Positions 58,418 through 64,000 of a stretch of 64,000 bases of DNA are shown here, piece after piece. The DNA is from Pseudomonas sp. UBA4617 (GTDB taxonomy: Bacteria > Pseudomonadota > Gammaproteobacteria > Pseudomonadales > Pseudomonadaceae). The translations under genes were made by a program, and so were the position numbers. The stretch spans positions 26,176-90,175 of the forward strand of contig NZ_DGIR01000049.1 of the NCBI RefSeq assembly GCF_002386445.1, in the 5' to 3' direction. The notes below the pieces were generated by a model that saw nothing but the letters and a program-made list of their open reading frames with translations, was not told where the DNA came from and made no database searches. Positions within the stretch are counted from its first letter, which is position 1, and every line of letters starts with the position of its first letter.

Positions 58418-59347
58418 ATGCATCAGTTCTCCGCCGCCGTGTTCGCCCTGGCCATCAGCCTGGGCACGAGCACCGTTTACGCCACCGACAGCGACACGCA
58501 ATGCACTACCGTGAAATTGGCCGACCCCGGCTGGAGCGATATTGCCTCGACCAACGCCGTGGCCCGCCTGCTGCTGGAAAGCCTGGGTTATCAGGTCAAG
58601 ATCGACAGCCTGGCTGTACCGATCATCTATGGCGGCCTCAAGGATGGTCGCGTAGATGCTTTCCTCGGCAACTGGATGCCCGCGCACCAGGGCTTTCATG
58701 ACAAGTTCATCGCCAATGGCGACGTGAAGCAGCTGTCACGCAATCTGGAGGGAACCGAGTTCACCCTGGCAGTGCCCGATTATGTATGGAATGCCGGGGT
58801 CAGGGACTTTGCCGACCTGCAGAAACACGCCGACCAGTTTGACAAGAAGCTTTACGGGATTGGCTCCGGCGCCCCGGCCAACCTGTCACTGAAGGAAATC
58901 ATCGACAAGAATGAATTCAACCTTGGCCAATGGAAGCTGGTGGAATCCAGCGAGCAGGCGATGCTGGCGCAGGTTGACCGAGCGGTGAAAAAACAGCAGT
59001 TCATCACCTTCCTCGGCTGGACCCCGCACCCGATGAACGTGAAGTTGAAAATGCATTACCTGACCGGCGGGGAGAAGTGGTTCGGCAGTAAAGGCGACGT
59101 CTATACCTTGACCCGCAAAGGTTATCCACAAGCCTGCCCCAATGCGGCGAAGCTGCTGGAAAACCTGAAGTTCACGCTGGATATGGAAAACAGCATCATG
59201 GCCGAGGTTGTGGATAAGAAGATCAGCTTCGACGAAGCGGCCAAGGCCTGGGTGAAAGCGCATCCCGAGGTGCTGGATGGGTGGTTGGCCGGGGTGAGCA
59301 CCAGAAGTGGCGAGGATGCTGGCAAAGCAGTAAAAACCAAGCTCTAA
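58418..59347 (+). CDS. choX: Choline-binding periplasmic protein of an ABC importer (ChoX-like)
   Basis: 309 aa. The signal peptide ends VYA at about residue 22. OpuAC-type binding domain with WSDI, FLGNWMPAHQGF and FLGWTPHPMN, whose aromatic residues form the choline cage in ChoX. No permease or ATPase gene is in this window, so it must work with a transporter encoded elsewhere. It lies 16 bp after betC in the same operon. Confidence 0.92.
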   Translation: MHQFSAAVFALAISLGTSTVYATDSDTQCTTVKLADPGWSDIASTNAVARLLLESLGYQVKIDSLAVPIIYGGLKDGRVDAFLGNWMPAHQGFHDKFIANGDVKQLSRNLEGTEFTLAVPDYVWNAGVRDFADLQKHADQFDKKLYGIGSGAPANLSLKEIIDKNEFNLGQWKLVESSEQAMLAQVDRAVKKQQFITFLGWTPHPMNVKLKMHYLTGGEKWFGSKGDVYTLTRKGYPQACPNAAKLLENLKFTLDMENSIMAEVVDKKISFDEAAKAWVKAHPEVLDGWLAGVSTRSGEDAGKAVKTKL

Positions 59348-59352
59348 ACCGA

Positions 59353-59433
59353 TCCTGTGGGAGCGGGTTCACCCGCGAATGCGTCAGTGAGGCTACCAAT
59401 GCATTCGCGGGTAGACCCGCTCCCACACAGGAC
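59353..59433. repeat. REP pair between choX and the SulP gene
   Basis: TGTGGGAGCGGGTTCACCCGCGAATGC and the inverse (GCATTCGCGGGTAGACCCGCTCCCACA) are separated by about 20 bp. Here the pair lies inside a rightward run of genes rather than between convergent ones. Confidence 0.8.
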
Positions 59434-59461
59434 AGTGCACCTTCGGAAATCTGGATATCTC

Positions 59462-61027
59462 ATGCATCGCCTCGCTCACCTGCTGCCCTTCCTCACATGG
59501 CTGCCGCGCCAATCGGGCCGCAGCCTGCGCCAGGACCTGCTGGTGGGCCTGAGCGGTGCCATCCTCGCCCTGCCACAATCCATCGCCTATGCCCTGATCG
59601 CCGGCCTGCCTGCCGAATACGGCCTGTACGCCGCCATCGTGCCGGTGCTGATCGCCTGCCTGTGGGGCTCGTCCTGGCACCTGATCTGTGGCCCGACCGC
59701 CGCCATTTCCATCGTGCTCTACGCCAGTATCAGCCCGTTGGCCGTGGCCGGCAGCGCCGACTACGTAACCCTGGTGTTGTTGCTGACTTTCCTCGGCGGC
59801 CTGTTCCAGTTGCTGCTCGGGCTTTTGCGCTTCGGCGCGCTGGTCAACTTTGTCTCCCATTCCGTGGTGCTTGGCTTCACCCTGGGCGCTGCCATCGTCA
59901 TTGCCCTGGGCCAACTACCCAACCTGCTGGGCATGGACCTGCCCAGTCAGGCCACTGCGCTCAAGAGCGTGCAGGACCTGGCCAGCCATGCCGGTGAGGT
60001 AGACCTGCCTTCGTTGGTGCTGGGCCTGGCCACCGTGGTGATCGGCGTAGCCTTCAAGCGCTGGCGCCCACGCTGGCCGAGCCTGTTGCTCAGCCTGATT
60101 CTGGTCAGCCTGCTGGCCTGGCTGCTACCCGGCTTGTTTGGCCATGTACCGCGAGTGCCAGCGTTCACCGGCCAACTGCCACCCTTCAGCCCGCTGCCCT
60201 TGCTGGATGTGGAACTGGTTCTGCGGCTACTGCCCAGCGCCGTGGCGGTGGGCATGCTCGGGCTGGTCACCAGCCTGTCGATTGCTCGCTCGTTGTCGGC
60301 ACGTTCGGAGCAGCTGATCAACGCTGACCAGGAAATTCGGGCCCAAGGCCTGTCGAACATCATTGGAGCGTTCTTTTCCGGCTACCTGTCTTCCGGCTCC
60401 TTCACCCGCTCTGGGTTGAGCTATGACGCTGGCGCCCGCTCCCCCCTGGCCGGGGTGTTCTCGGCATTGTGGGTGGCGCTATTCGCCGTTGCCGGGGCCG
60501 GGCTGATTGCGCATCTGCCGATTCCGGCCATGGCCGGCAGCATTCTGTTGATCTGCTGGGGGTTGGTGGACCACCGCGCGATTCGTGCGCTGTTTCGGGT
60601 CAGCCGTTCGGAATTCCTGGTCATGGCACTGACAGCGGCGGCGACGTTGTTGCTGGAGCTGCAAACCGCGATCTATGCCGGGGTATTGGCATCGCTATTC
60701 TTCTACCTCAAGCGCACGTCACGGCCAAGGGTGCAGCAAACGCGTGAAGGGGAGGCGGACGTGCTGCGGGTAGGCGGGTCGATCTTCTTTGGCGCAGCGC
60801 CTTACCTGCAGGTGCGCTTGCAGCGCTGCCAGGGGCCACATGTGGTGATCGATGCGCGGCAGGTGAACTTTATCGACTATTCCGGTGTGGATATGTTGCA
60901 CCGCGAGGCGCGCCGGTTGAGGCGGGCGGGGGGAAGCCTGACCTTGCACCGGGCCAGGCCGCAGGTGATCGAGGAACTGCAGAAGCTGGAAGGGGCGGAG
61001 TTATGCCCGATCCGGTTTGACGAATGA
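59462..61027 (+). CDS. SulP-family sulphate permease with STAS domain
   Basis: 521 aa, ten or more helices. The SulP segments LPQSIAYALIAGLPAEYGLY and SSGSFTRSGLSYDAGARSPLAG are clear. A C-terminal STAS domain (about residues 425-515) has VIDARQVNFIDYSGVDML. Placed after betC-choX, it may export or retrieve the sulphate released from choline sulfate. It may have its own promoter because a REP pair lies between. Confidence 0.92.
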   Translation: MHRLAHLLPFLTWLPRQSGRSLRQDLLVGLSGAILALPQSIAYALIAGLPAEYGLYAAIVPVLIACLWGSSWHLICGPTAAISIVLYASISPLAVAGSADYVTLVLLLTFLGGLFQLLLGLLRFGALVNFVSHSVVLGFTLGAAIVIALGQLPNLLGMDLPSQATALKSVQDLASHAGEVDLPSLVLGLATVVIGVAFKRWRPRWPSLLLSLILVSLLAWLLPGLFGHVPRVPAFTGQLPPFSPLPLLDVELVLRLLPSAVAVGMLGLVTSLSIARSLSARSEQLINADQEIRAQGLSNIIGAFFSGYLSSGSFTRSGLSYDAGARSPLAGVFSALWVALFAVAGAGLIAHLPIPAMAGSILLICWGLVDHRAIRALFRVSRSEFLVMALTAAATLLLELQTAIYAGVLASLFFYLKRTSRPRVQQTREGEADVLRVGGSIFFGAAPYLQVRLQRCQGPHVVIDARQVNFIDYSGVDMLHREARRLRRAGGSLTLHRARPQVIEELQKLEGAELCPIRFDE

Positions 61028-61039
61028 GCTGTGAATCCT

Positions 61040-61058
61040 GGGGCTGCTTTGCAGCCCC
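61040..61058. terminator. Hairpin between SulP and aroE
   Basis: A GGGGCTGC/GCAGCCCC stem with a 3-base loop lies between convergent genes. Confidence 0.65.
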
Positions 61059-61065
61059 GACAATT

Positions 61066-61890
61066 TCAGCCCCGAGCGAGCTGTCGGCGCAACTCCGCCA
61101 AAACCGGCGCCGTATCCGGGCGCACGCCTCGCCAGACAAAGAAGGCTTCAGCCGCCTGCTCAGCCAGCATCCCCAGCCCGTCCAGCACCTGAGCCGCCCC
61201 AAGCCTGGTAGCCCACTGGCAAAACGGCGTCGGCTCCTTGCCATACATCATGTCGTAGCACACCGTACGCCCCGCCTCGACCAGGCTGTCGGCAATCGGT
61301 GGCAATTCACCGGCCAGGCTCGCCGAAGTGGCATTGATGATCACGTCCACCGGCTCCTGCAACCAGGCAAAACCACTGGCCACCACCGGCCCCAGTTCAT
61401 CGAATTCCCGCGCCAGCTGCTCGGCCTTTTCCACAGTGCGGTTGGCAATGACCAGCGACTGCGGCTTGTGTGCCAGCAGCGGCTCCAGCACGCCCCGCAC
61501 GGCGCCGCCAGCACCGAGGATCAGGATGCGCTTGCCCGCCAGCGCGACACCGGCATTCACCGTCAGGTCACGCACCAGGCCCGCGCCGTCGGTGTTGTCG
61601 CCCTGCAAGGTACCGTCGGCCAGCTTGCACAGCGTGTTCACCGCGCCCGCGCGCTGGGCGCGTGGGGTCAGGCTGTCACACAGGCGGTAGGCCTCTTCCT
61701 TGAACGGCACAGTGACGTTGGCGCCGCGGCCTTGCTTGAAAAAGCCACGCGCACAGTCACTGAACTCGTCCAGCGGCGCCAGCAGGGTAGCGTATTCCAG
61801 GTCCTGACCGGTCTGCTCGGCAAACAGACGGTGGATCAACGGCGACTTGCTGTGGCCGATGGGGTTACCGAAAACGACGTACTGGTCCAT
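61066..61890 (-). CDS. aroE: Shikimate dehydrogenase
   Basis: 274 aa. The shikimate site is SKSPLIH and VTVPFKE (catalytic Lys), with NTDGAG for the catalytic Asp. The NADP site is GAGGAVRG followed by NRT. It reduces 3-dehydroshikimate in aromatic amino-acid synthesis. It starts 25 bp after hemF on the same strand. Confidence 0.96.
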   Translation of the reverse strand: MDQYVVFGNPIGHSKSPLIHRLFAEQTGQDLEYATLLAPLDEFSDCARGFFKQGRGANVTVPFKEEAYRLCDSLTPRAQRAGAVNTLCKLADGTLQGDNTDGAGLVRDLTVNAGVALAGKRILILGAGGAVRGVLEPLLAHKPQSLVIANRTVEKAEQLAREFDELGPVVASGFAWLQEPVDVIINATSASLAGELPPIADSLVEAGRTVCYDMMYGKEPTPFCQWATRLGAAQVLDGLGMLAEQAAEAFFVWRGVRPDTAPVLAELRRQLARG

Positions 61891-61915
61891 GGCGATTCCT
61901 TTGTTGTGCAGGGGC

Positions 61916-62827
61916 TTACTGGCTGAGCCAGTCGCGGTCCTGCAGGAAGTAGTCAGTCAGGCGTGCTTCTTCGCTGCCAGGGGCGGCCTTCCAGTCGTAG
62001 CCCCAGCGGACCTGCGGCGGCAGTGACATGAGAATGGACTCGGTACGCCCGCCCGACTGCAGGCCGAACAGGGTGCCACGGTCGTAGACCAGGTTGAACT
62101 CCACATAGCGGCCACGGCGATATTCCTGGAACTCACGCTGTTGCGGGGTGTAAGGCGTGTTCTTGCGGCGCTGGACGATCGGCAGGTAGGCGTTGATGTA
62201 GGCATCGCCAATAGCACGGATGAAGGCAAAGCAGGTGTCGAAGTCCCACTCGTTCAGGTCATCGAAGAACAGGCCGCCAATACCACGCGGCTCGCCACGG
62301 TGCTTGAGATGGAAGTAACGGTCACACCAGGCCTTGTAGCGCGGGTACACGTCGGCACCGAACGGCGCGCAGGCCTGCTCGGCGACGCGGTGCCAGTGGA
62401 TACAGTCTTCCTCGTTGCCGTAATAGGGGGTCAGGTCGAAACCACCGCCGAACCACCACACGGCTTCTTCACCTTCCTTTTCGGCGATGAAGAAACGCAC
62501 GTTGGCATGCGAGGTAGGCACATGCGGGTTGTGCGGGTGGATCACCAGCGACACGCCCAGGGCCTCGAAGCCACGGCCCGCCAGCTCGGGGCGGTGGGCG
62601 CTGGCCGAAGGCGGCAGGCCTGCACCGAATACGTGAGAGAAGTTGACCCCGCCTTTCTCGATCACCTTGCCATCGCCGATCACCCGTGTGCGCCCCCCGC
62701 CACCGGCCTCGCGCACCCAGGCATCCTCGACGAAGCGGGCACCACCGTCTTCTGTTTCAAGGGCAGAGCAGATGCGGTCTTGCAGGTCGAGCAGATAGGC
62801 TTTCACGGCCTCGGTGCGGCTAGTCAT
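61916..62827 (-). CDS. hemF: Oxygen-dependent coproporphyrinogen III oxidase
   Basis: 303 aa. Family blocks GGGGRTRVI, VSLVIHPHNPHVPTSHANVRF, GGFDLTPYYGNEED and FNLVYDRGTLFGL are present. It converts coproporphyrinogen III to protoporphyrinogen IX in heme synthesis. The ATG at 62827 matches the family start; it forms a pair with aroE. Confidence 0.96.
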   Translation of the reverse strand: MTSRTEAVKAYLLDLQDRICSALETEDGGARFVEDAWVREAGGGGRTRVIGDGKVIEKGGVNFSHVFGAGLPPSASAHRPELAGRGFEALGVSLVIHPHNPHVPTSHANVRFFIAEKEGEEAVWWFGGGFDLTPYYGNEEDCIHWHRVAEQACAPFGADVYPRYKAWCDRYFHLKHRGEPRGIGGLFFDDLNEWDFDTCFAFIRAIGDAYINAYLPIVQRRKNTPYTPQQREFQEYRRGRYVEFNLVYDRGTLFGLQSGGRTESILMSLPPQVRWGYDWKAAPGSEEARLTDYFLQDRDWLSQ

Positions 62828-62961
62828 CGGGTCACCAGGAACGGGCAGGGAACAATTCGCCGCGTAGCATACCACCGCCAGGGCGTGCGCCGCAGTTGAC
62901 GGGGATCAGGCAAAGGCGTCCGATAGAAGGCCTTTCCCGATCCCGACTACAGGAGTGCGAG

Positions 62962-63939
62962 ATGGCCAAGCGTATCCAGTTCAGCCAGCATGGCGGCCCG
63001 GAAGTACTGCAGTTTGTAGAATTCGAACCCGCTCCGCCCGGGCCGCAGCAGGTGCGCGTGCGTAACCATGCGATCGGCCTGAACTTCATCGACACCTACT
63101 TCCGCAGTGGGCTGTATGCACCGCCATCGCTGCCCTCCGGGCTGGGTACCGAGGCGGCGGGGGTGGTCGAGGCCGTGGGCGAGGGCGTGACCCGCCTGAA
63201 AGTGGGCGATCGCGTCGCCCATGCCGGTGGGCCGCTGGGTGCGTACAGCGAAGTGCATACGCTGCCGGAGGCCAACCTGGTCAAGCTACCCGACAACATC
63301 AGCTTCGAGCAGGCGGCGGCGGTGATGCTCAAGGGTCTGACCGTGCAGTACCTGTTGAAGCAGACCTACGCGGTGAAGCCAGGCGATGTGATCCTGTTCC
63401 ACGCAGCGGCCGGCGGCGTGGGTTCGTTGGCGTGCCAGTGGGCCAAGGCGCTGGGCGCCAAGCTGATCGGCACCGTCAGCTCTGCCGAAAAGGCCGAACG
63501 GGCCAAGGCGTTGGGCGCGTGGGCGACCATCGACTACAGCCATGAGGATGTGGCCAAGCGGGTGCTGGAACTGACCGACGGCAAGAAATGCCCGGTGGTG
63601 TATGACGGCGTGGGTGCGGATACCTGGTTGACCTCCCTGGATTGTTTGCAGCCGCGTGGTTTGATGGTGAGCTTCGGCAATGCCTCGGGCGCGGTGAGCG
63701 GGGTGAACCTGGGCATTCTGGCGCAGAAGGGTTCGCTGTACGTGACTCGGCCGACACTGGCGAGCTATGCCAACAATGCCGAGAACACCCAGGCCATGGC
63801 CGATGATCTGTTTGCGATGATTGGCAGTGGCAAGCTGGTTGTGGATATCCAGCAGCGGTATCCGCTGAGCGAGGCGGCCAAGGCGCAGACGGAGTTGTCG
63901 GCGCGCAGGACGGTGGGGTCAACGGTATTGTTGCCTTGA
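62962..63939 (+). CDS. qor: NADPH:quinone oxidoreductase (zeta-crystallin type)
   Basis: 325 aa MDR-family enzyme without zinc ligands. The quinone site is NHAIGLNFIDTYFRSG; the NADPH site is AAAGGVGSLACQW. AGGAGTG precedes the ATG. It is divergent from hemF, sharing about 135 bp. The remaining 61 bp of the window hold nothing recognisable. Confidence 0.94.
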   Translation: MAKRIQFSQHGGPEVLQFVEFEPAPPGPQQVRVRNHAIGLNFIDTYFRSGLYAPPSLPSGLGTEAAGVVEAVGEGVTRLKVGDRVAHAGGPLGAYSEVHTLPEANLVKLPDNISFEQAAAVMLKGLTVQYLLKQTYAVKPGDVILFHAAAGGVGSLACQWAKALGAKLIGTVSSAEKAERAKALGAWATIDYSHEDVAKRVLELTDGKKCPVVYDGVGADTWLTSLDCLQPRGLMVSFGNASGAVSGVNLGILAQKGSLYVTRPTLASYANNAENTQAMADDLFAMIGSGKLVVDIQQRYPLSEAAKAQTELSARRTVGSTVLLP

Positions 63940-64000
63940 ATGGCTGGGAGCGCGGTAGGACGACGATGTGTACGCCCTGAGGTTTTCAGCGCCTGTGAGA

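Noticed and set aside
1..64000. Mobile elements, prophage, CRISPR arrays, tRNA or rRNA genes
   Set aside because: None was seen on reading both strands; the only repeats are REP units and local gene duplications, and gene order is that of the Pseudomonas core.

Overview
The window looks like a core-chromosome segment of a fluorescent Pseudomonas, most likely the P. putida group. The evidence is high GC, the gene order algB-kinB / ampDh2 / dsbA / cc4 / engB-polA / thrB / znu / metNIQ / cox / trpI-trpBA / betC-choX / aroE-hemF-qor, and P. putida-type REP repeats (core close to TTCGCGGG...CCCGC) at many gene ends. From memory this order matches the chromosome near the replication origin in this genus. 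I see no prophage, transposase, integron, CRISPR array, rRNA or tRNA, so this is mostly conserved DNA.

Layout. 1-526: no convincing gene apart from a possible start of a leftward gene at the very edge; a perfect 16-bp palindrome lies at 63-78. 527-10312: an envelope and signalling block with an Ivy-type lysozyme-inhibitor homologue, a DUF1328 micro-protein, a small membrane protein, a triple-BON periplasmic protein, the AlgB/KinB two-component system, a CSS-type c-di-GMP phosphodiesterase, an AmpDh2-like amidase and a GGDEF cyclase. 10341-16886: EEP-family hydrolase, dsbA, cytochromes c4 and c5, engB, a Spot 42/ErsA-like sRNA and polA. 16962-21327: thrB and the divergent zinc-uptake locus znuA / zur-znuC-znuB. 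21455-27146: a lipoprotein, katE (HPII) and metNIQ. 27266-35802: a complete aa3/caa3 cytochrome oxidase cluster (structural genes, ctaG, SURF1, heme A synthesis, Sco). 36173-45859: a SulP transporter with beta-carbonic anhydrase, a radical-SAM protein, two M3 oligopeptidases (prlC and a diverged paralogue) around yheV, and a gamma-carbonic-anhydrase-like protein. 45919-51702: mostly small envelope and stress genes (lipoproteins, OsmC, DUF1161, dodecin, YqjD-like). 51699-54729: trpI and trpBA. 54849-61027: a choline-O-sulfate module (LysR regulator, betC, choX, SulP). 61066-63939: aroE, hemF, qor.

The best candidates for new biology are regulatory. Two strong -24/-12 (sigma-54) promoter matches lie on the minus strand beside algB. 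One drives the BON gene and the other the small-membrane-protein/DUF1328/Ivy operon. AlgB keeps the GAFTGA loop needed to engage sigma-54. This suggests a local KinB/AlgB/RpoN envelope-defence regulon. The Ivy homologue has also lost the CKPHDC-type inhibitory loop, so its target is open. A second AlgU-type link is the sRNA between engB and polA, which has a sigma-22-like promoter and a long unexplained palindrome just upstream of it.

All locus comparisons are from memory of the families; no database search was run.
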